Source: Oceanicaulis sp. HLUCCA04 (lineage in GTDB: Bacteria > Pseudomonadota > Alphaproteobacteria > Caulobacterales > Maricaulaceae). Taken from it: DNA of 64,000 nt. The number at the start of each line of letters is the position of its first letter. The stretch's first letter is position 1. Where the stretch lies: the NCBI GenBank assembly GCA_001314625.1, contig LJSH01000003.1:297454-361453 (forward strand), in the 5' to 3' direction. The notes beneath the pieces are model-generated. The model did not search any database, was not told the DNA's origin, and saw only the letters and a program-made list of their open reading frames with translations. This document shows, piece after piece, positions 41,961 through 50,056 of the stretch. The translations under genes and the position numbers were made by a program.

Positions 41961-42971
41961 ATGATCCGTGCCTATGCCGCCAGCGAACGCGCAGGAGCGT
42001 TCAAACAGATCAGCTTTGATCCCGGTCCGCTCGGTGATGATGAGGTCGAGATCAAGGTGGAGGCCTGCGGGCTCTGCCATTCCGACCTTTCCCTGCTGGA
42101 CGAGGAATGGGGCGAGACGCAGTTTCCGCTGGTGCCCGGCCATGAGGTCGTGGGCACTGTCGCGGCGGCGGGCAAGGCGGTGAAACACCTGAAAGCAGGT
42201 GACCGGGTGGGCGCGGGCTGGCTGGCACGCTCTTGCCTGACCTGTCACAACTGCATGAGCGGGGACCATAATCTGTGCCGCGACTCGCAAGGCATCGCGA
42301 TGGGCCGCCATGGCGGGTTTGCCGAGGCGGTGCGTCTGCAGGCGGCCTGGGCGGTAAAGCTGCCCGACGGGCTGGACGCGCGCAGCGCCGGGCCGCTGTT
42401 TTGCGGCGGTATCACCGTGTTTGCGCCTATCCTGGCTTTTGATGTGAAACCGACAGACAAGGTCGGCGTGGTCGGCATTGGCGGGCTGGGCCATCTCGCC
42501 GTCCAGTTCCTGAAAGCCTGGGGCTGCGAGGTGACAGCCTTTACCTCAACCGGGTCCAAGGCCGAGGAAGCCCGGGCGCTGGGCGCGCACCGCGTTGTCG
42601 ACAGCCGCTCCAAGGATGCGCTCATAGCCGAAGCCGGGCGTCATGATTTCATCCTGTCGACGGTCGCTGTGCCACTGGACTGGAACCGCTATCTCGCCGC
42701 GCTCGCCCCCAAGGGCCGTCTGCACACGGTGGGCGTGGTGTCTGAACCGATTGCCATTCCTGCCTTCAGCCTCATTGGCGGGCAGAAATCGGTTTCCGGT
42801 TCACCTGTCGGCAGCCCTGCCGTAATGGCGAAAATGCTGGAGTTCTGCGCCCGGCATTCAATCGCGCCCCATGTCGAATACATGCCGATGAGCCAGATTG
42901 ATGATGCCTTCCAGCGCCTGCGCGACGGCAAGCCGCGCTATCGCATCGTGCTGGAAAGCGATTTTGCCTGA
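41961..42971 (+). CDS. Zinc-dependent alcohol/aldehyde dehydrogenase
   Basis: A 336-residue medium-chain dehydrogenase of the YahK/CAD type (NADP-dependent aldehyde reductase). The catalytic zinc ligands lie in ACGLCHSDLSLL and GHEVVG. The structural zinc site is CLTCHNCMSGDHNLC (the usual four cysteines). The nucleotide-binding GIGGLGHLAVQF is intact. The start has a GGGAGAATTTCATC ribosome site. It stands alone; a hairpin follows. Confidence 0.93.
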   Translation: MIRAYAASERAGAFKQISFDPGPLGDDEVEIKVEACGLCHSDLSLLDEEWGETQFPLVPGHEVVGTVAAAGKAVKHLKAGDRVGAGWLARSCLTCHNCMSGDHNLCRDSQGIAMGRHGGFAEAVRLQAAWAVKLPDGLDARSAGPLFCGGITVFAPILAFDVKPTDKVGVVGIGGLGHLAVQFLKAWGCEVTAFTSTGSKAEEARALGAHRVVDSRSKDALIAEAGRHDFILSTVAVPLDWNRYLAALAPKGRLHTVGVVSEPIAIPAFSLIGGQKSVSGSPVGSPAVMAKMLEFCARHSIAPHVEYMPMSQIDDAFQRLRDGKPRYRIVLESDFA

Positions 42972-42973
42972 CA

Positions 42974-43010
42974 AGAAAAATGGCCCCCGCGGCATGTCGG
43001 CGCGGGGGCC
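42974..43010 (-). terminator. Terminator between adh and urcA
   Basis: GGCCCCCGCG (42982-42991) pairs with CGCGGGGGCC (43001-43010). On the minus strand the stem is followed by ATTTTTC, so it best terminates urcA transcription. Without a plus-strand T-run it could still slow plus-strand transcription from adh. Confidence 0.8.
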
Positions 43011-43065
43011 AGCGACTGCCTCGGCAAAAAGGGAATAAAGCCGGGCAAAAGGGTATGTCTGGCTG

Positions 43066-43401
43066 CTAGCGGCTATCGCTGGCCAGCGTGATATTGCTGT
43101 CGTGCCGGGCGGTCGTTTGCGTCATCGAGCGGTTGCCATAAAGGCTGTCCAGAGCGCCCTGCAATGCGTCCTCGCGGCACTGGGCCTCAATCAGTCTCAG
43201 CGCGGCGCTGCGCACGCCATGTGCGCGGCAAACCTGACGCGCTGCCATTTCAAGGCGTTGCTCGACGGCTTCGCGCCCTTCAGCGGTATTCAGTTCATTG
43301 GGGTGGAAACTGACATTGCGCGAGGGCAGGTCTGCGCCAAGGGCCGGGGCGCAAAGGCTTGTTGCCGCCAGAGCGGCAATCATAAGGGGGAGAGCTTTCA
43401 T
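43066..43401 (-). CDS. UrcA family protein
   Basis: The 111-residue precursor has a signal peptide (MKALPLMIAALAATSLCAPALGA). The UrcA pattern follows: a VSFHPNELNTAEGREAVEQRLEMAARQVC stretch and a second cysteine near ALRLIEAQC, which would form a disulfide. UrcA proteins are small periplasmic proteins abundant in caulobacter-like bacteria; the role is unknown. The ATG has GGAAACATCTCCC upstream. Confidence 0.85.
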   Translation of the reverse strand: MKALPLMIAALAATSLCAPALGADLPSRNVSFHPNELNTAEGREAVEQRLEMAARQVCRAHGVRSAALRLIEAQCREDALQGALDSLYGNRSMTQTTARHDSNITLASDSR

Positions 43402-43543
43402 GGGAGATGTTTCCTCGTTCCTTGAGTGATTTATCGACCGTGCGGGGTGATTGCCGGGATCTGTCGTCCCTGTCTGATCAACCTCGCAAAATCACTCTGG
43501 CTGGGGAAACATTGCGCCGTTGTGGAGCGTCCATGAATTTCAA

Positions 43544-43702
43544 TTAAGCTGGGCGTGTGTTGCGGGTTTTGCGGGCGTCACCCGAACAGCGCTTCGAGCA
43601 ATAGAGCACCGCGTCCCAGACCCGCTCCCATTTCTTGCGCCAGGTGAAGGGGCGTCCGCAATGCGCACAGATTTTCTGTGGCAGATCGCCCTTGCGCTTC
43701 AT
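43544..43702 (-). CDS. DUF2256 zinc-finger-like protein
   Basis: This 52-codon gene is short but clear: MKRKGDLPQKICAHCGRPF, then TWRKKWERVWDAVLYCSKRC, matching DUF2256 (CxxCxRPFxWRKKWxxxWxxVxYCSxRC). The four cysteines predict a zinc knuckle. It starts two bases after the photolyase stop, so it is the last gene of the DCC-photolyase-DUF2256 operon. DUF2256 genes frequently neighbour cryptochrome/photolyase genes. The function is unknown. Confidence 0.9.
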   Translation of the reverse strand: MKRKGDLPQKICAHCGRPFTWRKKWERVWDAVLYCSKRCSGDARKTRNTRPA

Positions 43703-43704
43703 CT

Positions 43705-45252
43705 TCACAGATCACCCAGATCAAGGCGGGCCTGCCGGGGATCAGGCCGGGTGGCGCGGGCCGGACGGGGACGCTGGCCGGTCTGTTTCATGCCCGACTT
43801 GCGGCTGCCATGCCGGTTATTGATGCTGCGCGCGGTATCGCGATACCCGGCGCTGGCGCGAATCTGTGTCAGGCGCGCGCGTGCGTCGCGCGCCGCGGCC
43901 ACGTGATCGACAATCGGGGAGGGGTAGCTGGCCTCGAGACGCACGCCAGCGCGCGCAAGATCGGCCGGAGAGGCGAGCCACGGCGCATGAAGCGCGGCTA
44001 CCGGCAGGCTGGCCAGTTCGGGCACCCAATGACGGATGAAGACCCCGTCAGGGTCCTGATCGTGTGACTGCTTGACCGGGTTGTAGATGCGCGGCGTATT
44101 GATGCCGGTGGTGCCCGACTGCATCTGGAATTGCGGGAAGTGAATGCCCGGCTCGTAGTCAGTGAAGCGGGCGGCCAGGCGGCTGGCGGGTTCACGCCAG
44201 TCCTGCCAGAGATGATAGCTGGAAAACGCTGCCACCATGGCGCGCATGCGAAAGTTCAGCCATCCGGTGGCATTCAGCGCCCGCATACAGGCATCCACGA
44301 AGGGCAACCCTGTCTCCCCGTCAATCCAGCGCTGGATGGTCTGTGCATCGCCCTGCGGGCGGGCCCCTTGCCAGGCAGGGTGCATCTCGCTGGTCTCCAG
44401 TGATGTCTGGTCTTCAAACTTCTGCATGAAATGGCAGTGCCAGTGCAGGCGCGCGATAAAGCTGTCGATGGATCTGGCAAACGGCCTGCGCCCACCGGCC
44501 TGGTGATGGTCGCGCGCCTTGCGGGCCGCCTGCGATGCCTCGCGCATTGACAGCGTTCCTAGTGCCAGATGCGGCGAGACCCGCGAGCAGGCATCATAGG
44601 CGGTCACCGGCGATGACATGCCTTTGCGGTAATCTTCGCCGCGTGTCTGAAGGAAGCTGTGAAGGCTTTCCAGCGCGGCGCGGCGCCCGCCGGTCTGGCG
44701 CAGCGGGCACACATCACCGCTCAAGCCCAGCCGCTCAGGCGCTGGCGGTGCTTCAGGTGAGAGATGCGGCCCCGATAGCGCCTGCGGCGCGCGCAAGACC
44801 GGCTGAGCCATGAAATCGTCCCAGCGTCTGGCCCAGCCATTGCGGCCGGGCAGCGCCCGGATGACGCCGGTCTGACGGTGCTCGGTCAGACGGATGGAGC
44901 GGGTGCGCGCCCATTGCGCGACGGCCCGGTCGCGCATCCATGTCGCGTGAACGCCCGTCTCCTCATGGGCTTCGATATGGGTGAAGGCATGCGCGTCATG
45001 CAGGCGGGAGAAAACCTCGCACGCCTCGCCGGTGCGCACGGTCAGGCGGATGCCGCGCGCTTGCAGCGCGTGATCCAGGCTTTGCAGGCATTCGATGAGG
45101 AAGGCGTACTGGCGCCCGGAATAATCCGGCCTTGCCCACAGCCATGGCTCCACGATGTAGAGCGCGATCACCGCTCCGCGATGGGCCGCAGCGCTCAGCG
45201 CCGCGTGATCGTCCACGCGCAGATCGCGCTTGAACCAGACCACGCTTGTCAT
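43705..45252 (-). CDS. Cryptochrome/photolyase family protein
   Basis: The 515-residue protein starts at ATG 45252 ([16 protein letters not shown], the family N-terminus), overlapping the DCC gene stop. The antenna domain is at about 1-130. The FAD domain includes [36 protein letters not shown] and [20 protein letters not shown]. The C-terminus is Arg/Pro-rich (about 480-515). It may repair cyclobutane dimers or act as a blue-light sensor; motifs alone do not separate these. The neighbour DUF2256 supports a bacterial cryptochrome-like clade. Confidence 0.88.
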   Translation of the reverse strand: MTSVVWFKRDLRVDDHAALSAAAHRGAVIALYIVEPWLWARPDYSGRQYAFLIECLQSLDHALQARGIRLTVRTGEACEVFSRLHDAHAFTHIEAHEETGVHATWMRDRAVAQWARTRSIRLTEHRQTGVIRALPGRNGWARRWDDFMAQPVLRAPQALSGPHLSPEAPPAPERLGLSGDVCPLRQTGGRRAALESLHSFLQTRGEDYRKGMSSPVTAYDACSRVSPHLALGTLSMREASQAARKARDHHQAGGRRPFARSIDSFIARLHWHCHFMQKFEDQTSLETSEMHPAWQGARPQGDAQTIQRWIDGETGLPFVDACMRALNATGWLNFRMRAMVAAFSSYHLWQDWREPASRLAARFTDYEPGIHFPQFQMQSGTTGINTPRIYNPVKQSHDQDPDGVFIRHWVPELASLPVAALHAPWLASPADLARAGVRLEASYPSPIVDHVAAARDARARLTQIRASAGYRDTARSINNRHGSRKSGMKQTGQRPRPARATRPDPRQARLDLGDL

Positions 45253-45659
45253 CGCGCCAGCCTGCGCCAGAGCCATTGCAAGGCGGGGCGCAGCGGCAGG
45301 AACAGCCGGTAGGCAAGCTCCAGCATCCAGACCAGCGGCGGCAGGGCCGCGATCCGGCCAAGCCAGCGCCAGCCCGGTGTGACTTTCCACAGCTCTGCAA
45401 ACGCCCGCGCGCCGCTGACCGTCACTCCGTTGGCCAGGCGCACATGGAAGCGCGACAGGGCCTGCTTGCGCGCCAGTCCGGCGGGCAGGACAGCATCGTT
45501 AGAATGGATATCGGTGAAGGCGGCTTCTGCGCCCTGCCGGCGGTAATGGCTGATCTCTGCCCGGCATAGCGGGCAGGCACCATCGAAATACACCTCGCAC
45601 GTGCCATATTCAGCGATGGCTGCAGTGCGTTGATCTTGTGTTTGCGTTTTACGGGCCAT
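45249..45659 (-). CDS. DCC-family thiol-disulfide protein (DUF393)
   Basis: The 136-residue product (start ATG 45659) carries the family motif [18 protein letters not shown] (about 23-40), with the DxxCxxC redox-type cysteines. Downstream come [21 protein letters not shown] and a hydrophobic C-terminus ([25 protein letters not shown]). It overlaps the photolyase start by four bases. The function is probably thiol redox; the link to photolyase is a recurrent gene association rather than proven. Confidence 0.88.
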   Translation of the reverse strand: MARKTQTQDQRTAAIAEYGTCEVYFDGACPLCRAEISHYRRQGAEAAFTDIHSNDAVLPAGLARKQALSRFHVRLANGVTVSGARAFAELWKVTPGWRWLGRIAALPPLVWMLELAYRLFLPLRPALQWLWRRLAR

Positions 45660-45701
45660 GTCGGTGATATCTAGAAGCCACGAGCGGCGGGAAAAGGATA
45701 T

Positions 45702-46700
45702 ATGGCCAAAGGACGCATCGCCATCGTCGGGGCGGGCCTTGCCGGGGCGGCCTGCGCGCGTGGGCTGACGCATGCTGGCCATGCCTGCGTGCTCTTCGAC
45801 AAGGGGCGCGGGCCGGGCGGGCGGCTGTCGACACGGCGCGTCGAGACCCCGCTGGGCGAGGCGCGCTTCGACCATGGTGCCCAGTTTATCACCGCGCGCG
45901 GAGACGCCTTTTCAGCCTTCATGCAGGAGGCGCGCGATGCCGGCGCAGCCGCAAGCTGGCAGGCGCGCCTTGTATCCATCGACCGGGCAGGCAATGTGGA
46001 GCCCTTGCGCAGCGAAGACCGCTGGGTCGGCGTGCCGGGCATGAATGCCATTGTCAAACATGCGCTCGGCGGACTGGATGTACGCTTTGGTGCCCGCGTG
46101 ACGCACCTGTCTGGCGGTCCCGGGCGATGGTCCGTGGTGCTGGAAGACGGTGAGCGTGAAGGGCCGTTTGATGCGGTGGCTGTTGCCATTCCTCCCGAGC
46201 AGATGATTGAACTGCTGGCCCGCACCGACGGTGATTTCTCGTCGCAGATTGCTGAAGCCAATGCGGCCGTGATCGGTCCCTGTCAGGCGGTGATGGCGGC
46301 ACTGGATGCCCCTTTTGATCCCGGATTTGACGGGGCGAAGCTCTATGGCGGCGCGCTCGCCTGGATGGCCCGCATGGGATCACGTCCGGGCCGGACAGGG
46401 CCTGAAAGCTGGATACTGCACGCCACCACCGGCTGGTCGGCCCGCTATCTGGAGGCCAATGCTGATGATGTGGTGCGCAATCTTCTCGAGGAAGCCCATA
46501 TCCGCTTCGGCTTTCCCGCACGTCCTGTCTGGTCATCTGCCCATCGCTGGCGTTATGCGCTCAGTGAAAAGGCACCGGCGACCCCGTTTGCTCTGGACGA
46601 AACCGGGACGGTAGGGTGTGCCGGTGACTGGCGTCTGGGCGGCCGGGCGGAACTGGCCTGGGATAGCGGCACCGCGCTCGGTCAGGCGCTGGCGCGATAG
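45702..46700 (+). CDS. FAD/NAD(P)-dependent amine-oxidase-like (renalase-type) oxidoreductase
   Basis: The 332-residue protein has an N-terminal Rossmann FAD-binding motif (IAIVGAGLAGAACARGL) and the RG-type block GRGPGGRLSTRRVET. The C-terminal FAD-binding piece GTVGCAGDWRLGGRAELAWDSGTALG matches the renalase-like group. It diverges from the DCC-photolyase-DUF2256 operon with only 42 bases between start codons. The substrate is unknown. Confidence 0.87.
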   Translation: MAKGRIAIVGAGLAGAACARGLTHAGHACVLFDKGRGPGGRLSTRRVETPLGEARFDHGAQFITARGDAFSAFMQEARDAGAAASWQARLVSIDRAGNVEPLRSEDRWVGVPGMNAIVKHALGGLDVRFGARVTHLSGGPGRWSVVLEDGEREGPFDAVAVAIPPEQMIELLARTDGDFSSQIAEANAAVIGPCQAVMAALDAPFDPGFDGAKLYGGALAWMARMGSRPGRTGPESWILHATTGWSARYLEANADDVVRNLLEEAHIRFGFPARPVWSSAHRWRYALSEKAPATPFALDETGTVGCAGDWRLGGRAELAWDSGTALGQALAR

Positions 46701-46701
46701 T

Positions 46702-47109
46702 CTATTGCCCGCCTTCGGGCTTGATCAGGAAGTGACCGTGCAGCGCTGCTACCGGAGCGGCGCGCCGGTCCTGCCAGGCTTCCACACGCACATTGGCGAC
46801 CCGCGCGCCCTGACGGGTGATGATGCCCCGGGCATAGACATCTTGCGGACGGGCGGGGCGCAGATAGTCCACCGACACGTCGATCGGCTTGGGCAAGGCA
46901 GCAAGCCGCGTGCCTGCCAGCAAGGCCGCCGACGCGGCGATTTCCATGAAGGCCCCAATAGCCCCGCCATGCAGGGCCGGTATCAGCGGATTGCCGACAA
47001 GGCTTTCCGCGTAGGGCAATATCGCCGTCAGCTCATCGCCATGGCCGTCAAATCGTACGCCCATCGTGCGGACATAGGGGCTGGAGAGCAAAGGTCCGAG
47101 TGGACTCAT
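46702..47109 (-). CDS. PaaI-type hotdog thioesterase 1
   Basis: A 135-residue hotdog-fold protein. The conserved IPALHGGAIGAFMEIAA (about 44-60) contains the HGG nucleophile-elbow motif of PaaI-like acyl-CoA thioesterases, and DVSVDYLRPARPQDVYARG the substrate-binding strand. It is encoded four bases into the end of the upstream thioesterase gene, and its stop is one base past the end of the oxidoreductase gene on the other strand. The substrate is unknown. Confidence 0.87.
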   Translation of the reverse strand: MSPLGPLLSSPYVRTMGVRFDGHGDELTAILPYAESLVGNPLIPALHGGAIGAFMEIAASAALLAGTRLAALPKPIDVSVDYLRPARPQDVYARGIITRQGARVANVRVEAWQDRRAAPVAALHGHFLIKPEGGQ

Positions 47110-47615
47110 TCTTCTTCCACCTTGCTGATGGGCGTGGCCGACTTGCCAAAGGCGCGCCGCGCCTTCTCCGCCGCTTCCTGACTGACCCGGCTGACCATGA
47201 AGGCGGCAGCGGCGGTGGCGATGGGATCGGTTTCATCACCGTCATGGGCAATGGCGCTGACAAAGGCGAACAGGCCCGATGCGCGCCGGCAGCGGGCAAT
47301 CGCCACGACATCGCGCCCCGGTTCGGCCGGGCGCATGTAATCCAGGCGCAGATCCAGCGTGGCGGTGGCGTCCTTTCCGCCAAGCCCGGCAAAGGCGGCC
47401 AGTCCGCAAGCATGGTCCAGCAGCGCCGTGACAACGCCGCCATGCAGGACGCGCGTGTCGGGATCACCAATCAGATCATCACGATAGCGTGCACGCATTT
47501 CGGCCAGTCCCGGCTCTATGCGTTCGAGGCGGAAGCCAAGGGCAACCGCGTGAGGCGAGCCGTCCACCAGAAGCGGAGCGAGCGTGTCGAGAAGGGTCTG
47601 CAAGTCATCGGCCAT
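47106..47615 (-). CDS. PaaI-type hotdog thioesterase 2
   Basis: A 169-residue hotdog protein with DTRVLHGGVVTALLDHACGLAAF (about 53-75, the HGG motif followed by the catalytic Asp region) and LDLRLDYMRPAEPGRDV. It is the upstream partner of the shorter thioesterase (4-base overlap). The two are probably an ancient tandem duplication and may form a heterodimer or two dimers with different chain preferences (inference). Confidence 0.87.
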   Translation of the reverse strand: MADDLQTLLDTLAPLLVDGSPHAVALGFRLERIEPGLAEMRARYRDDLIGDPDTRVLHGGVVTALLDHACGLAAFAGLGGKDATATLDLRLDYMRPAEPGRDVVAIARCRRASGLFAFVSAIAHDGDETDPIATAAAAFMVSRVSQEAAEKARRAFGKSATPISKVEEE

Positions 47616-47673
47616 GACTGCCGTTTAGCGGGCAGCCGGCGTTTAGGCCAGAGGCACGTTCAGGGGGGCGATG

Positions 47674-48486
47674 TCAGGCAGCCAGCCTGCGGGCAGTGAT
47701 TTCCTCGAGGCCATTGACCAGCTCGTTGCGGTGAGCGGGCGGAGCATTTTCAAACTCCTGCAGACGGCGCAAGGCAGAGCGGTGCAGCGTGATGATCTCG
47801 GTCTCGCGCGGGCCGACATCGCTGACCGTCTCCAGATACTGGCGCAGCGAGCGGCCGACGCGCGCCGCGATCATGTCGCCCTGGCGCATCATGGCTTCTG
47901 CCATGGCGTCAGCCTGGGACAGGGCAGCCTCCAGCGGGGTGGCCAGACCGGACTCAATATCGACACCGCGCTTCCACGCAATGCGTCCATCCTGATTTGG
48001 CCGGGTGCGCCGGTCGGGTCCGGCAAAGCTCTCGGTCTCGACATGGGGGCGGGGACGGGCGGTGGTTTCCTCCAGCCGCGCGAACAGGGACGCTGGCGAT
48101 ACGGGGCGCAGAAGGAACGCGTCAACGCCCGCATCGCGCGCGCGTTCGATCTGACGGATCTGTCCGCTGTTTCCCAGTGCGATCACGGGCGCGCGGCGCA
48201 CGGGCAGGTTCTTGCGGCGAAGCTCACGCGTCAGGGCTGGCCCCGGCGAGCTCTTGTCAGACCAGTCTGAAATGATGATGGGGCGGGAAAATGTTGTGGC
48301 TGCTGACAGCCCGTCTTCCTTGCCGGCGAAGGTATGGACCCGGTCCGCACCGGCGTGGCGAAGGACATCGGCGATCAGGCGGCGCAGGAAATTGGACGGG
48401 TCAACGACCAGTATCGGCCGGTCCTGCCATCGCCGCGATACAGGCAGCCGCACCGGCGTGCTGGTCTCCAGATCGTTGAACTTCAT
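47674..48486 (-). CDS. Receiver-domain protein with altered active-site residues
   Basis: The 270-residue protein has an N-terminal receiver domain (about 20-145). The phosphoacceptor Asp appears intact in IIISDWSD. Other conserved positions are changed: the acidic pair reads VVDPS rather than VDDS, the Thr/Ser position is Gly in VIALGNSG, and the conserved Lys is Arg in FLLRPVSP. The C-terminal half (about 165-270) is helical with a repeated Met/Ala-rich segment (ALSQADAMAEAMMRQGDMIAA) and no DNA-binding motif. It is likely a phosphorylation-independent or weakly phosphorylated protein-interaction module. No kinase gene is nearby. Confidence 0.8.
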   Translation of the reverse strand: MKFNDLETSTPVRLPVSRRWQDRPILVVDPSNFLRRLIADVLRHAGADRVHTFAGKEDGLSAATTFSRPIIISDWSDKSSPGPALTRELRRKNLPVRRAPVIALGNSGQIRQIERARDAGVDAFLLRPVSPASLFARLEETTARPRPHVETESFAGPDRRTRPNQDGRIAWKRGVDIESGLATPLEAALSQADAMAEAMMRQGDMIAARVGRSLRQYLETVSDVGPRETEIITLHRSALRRLQEFENAPPAHRNELVNGLEEITARRLAA

Positions 48487-48593
48487 GATGGTCCCCGCCG
48501 CCGCAATGCATCCCCTGACAGGGGAAAGCTAGCAGCACACAAACCCGATTGCCCGCGCAATCACGTGTCAGGGTTAATACCTGGTAAGCCCGT

Positions 48594-48899
48594 TCAGGAC
48601 CGGCGCCCGGCGGCCGAAACAATGCGCCAGACAATCCACAAGGGGATCACCAGTACGGCGCCGAGCAGGAAGTAGCGTACCGACCAGCCCAAGGATTCGG
48701 TGATGATGATGAAAAACCGGTCCCAGGCGCGCGCCATGGTGCCGAAGAAGTCAACCCACAGCTCTGCCGGATCGATATTGAACAGGGCCAGCACTACACC
48801 GGCCAGTACGCACAGCAAGAACAGCACGAGTACATCTTTGAGACGCACCGCGACAACGCGTTGCATGAAGGACTTGCGGGTGTCTTGTGTATCGCTCAT
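48594..48899 (-). CDS. DUF6460-like small membrane protein
   Basis: A 101-residue protein with two membrane helices (about 22-44 and 72-94) and a conserved middle (LFNIDPAELWVDFFGTM). This resembles DUF6460, common in alphaproteobacteria. The function is unknown. It lies 50 bases after mscS on the same strand. Confidence 0.72.
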   Translation of the reverse strand: MSDTQDTRKSFMQRVVAVRLKDVLVLFLLCVLAGVVLALFNIDPAELWVDFFGTMARAWDRFFIIITESLGWSVRYFLLGAVLVIPLWIVWRIVSAAGRRS

Positions 48900-48949
48900 G
48901 GCGTGAGATTAATCGAAAGATTGCGGCACGTGTGAGGCGAAATCGCCCT

Positions 48950-49789
48950 CTACGCTTTTTTGTCGATATGCACCTGATGCGGATAGGGGATTTCAATGCC
49001 TTCGGCATCAAAAGCCAGCTTCATCTCGCGTGTCTTGTCCCAGAAATAGGCCCAGTAGTCTTCGGAATTGACCCAGGCGCGCGCCGTGTAATCGATGGAG
49101 GAGGCGCCGTGCGCGGCCACTTCCACCACGACTTCGGGCATGAGCAGGACCCGCTCGTCATCCTCAAGAACCCGGCGGATGACACTGCGCACTTTCTCAA
49201 GATCGGATTCATAGGCTGCGCTGAAAAGAAAATCGACGCGCCGCGTCGAATAGCCGGAAAAATTGATGATGACCTGGCCCCAGGACTGGGCGTTGGGCAC
49301 GATGACCTGGCGGTTATCGGGCGTGGTCAGCTCGGTATAGAAAAGCGTGATATCGCGAACGGAGCCAGATGCGCCGCCAATATCGACGAAATCGCCGATC
49401 TTGTAGGGGCGGAAGAACACAATCATCACGCCTGCGGCGACGTTGGACAGCGTACCCTGCAACGCCAGACCAATCGCCAGCGTCATCGCACCGAGCGCGG
49501 CGACCAGCGAGGTCGTCTCCACGCCAAACCGGGTCAGCACGGCAATGATGACGACCGCAATGATCAGATAGCGCACGATGGACGCAAAGAAGACGGCCAG
49601 CGTGGTGTCGATGCGCGGGTGATTGACCGCCCAGTTGCGCACGCGCCGGGAAATGAACCCGGCCATGAACATCCCGACCACCAGAATGAGGGCAGCCAGA
49701 GCCACATTGGTCAGCACGGCCACGCCCACCGTGGCGAGGTACTCCGTCACCGTGCTGATCTGCGCGTTGAAATCGCCGCCCAATTCCAT
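48950..49789 (-). CDS. mscS: Small-conductance mechanosensitive channel MscS
   Basis: A 279-residue MscS-type channel. Start at ATG 49789 (AAAGGACATCC upstream). Three N-terminal helices (about 22-45, 60-82 and 88-112) include the pore helix LVAALGAMTLAIGLALQGTLSNVAAGVMIVFF. The beta domain then has KIGDFVDIGGASGSVRDITLFYTEL. The C-terminus is short. It releases solutes during hypo-osmotic shock. Residues 250-279 end MPFPHQ-like (IEIPYPHQVHIDKKA), typical of the family. Confidence 0.94.
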   Translation of the reverse strand: MELGGDFNAQISTVTEYLATVGVAVLTNVALAALILVVGMFMAGFISRRVRNWAVNHPRIDTTLAVFFASIVRYLIIAVVIIAVLTRFGVETTSLVAALGAMTLAIGLALQGTLSNVAAGVMIVFFRPYKIGDFVDIGGASGSVRDITLFYTELTTPDNRQVIVPNAQSWGQVIINFSGYSTRRVDFLFSAAYESDLEKVRSVIRRVLEDDERVLLMPEVVVEVAAHGASSIDYTARAWVNSEDYWAYFWDKTREMKLAFDAEGIEIPYPHQVHIDKKA

Positions 49790-50056
49790 ACCCGGATGTC
49801 CTTTTGTCCATGATTTCTGAGATTGCCGGGCCTCTAGCACGGATTGCAGTGAAGGTCGAACCCGCCGGGACCTTTTGCGCCCGGTGCTGGCAAAAGCCTT
49901 GGCGAACCGCTTCGTGAACGGAAAAAGCAGGGTTCCCTAAAGGGCCCGCCAGTGCTTAACCTTGAGCCTTCGGGAGCGGCATCACGCGCTCTGCACCGGC
50001 AACAGGCCGGGCTGCCTGCCAACAGGCAAGACCCGCGCGCCAAGGGGGAATGAAAT

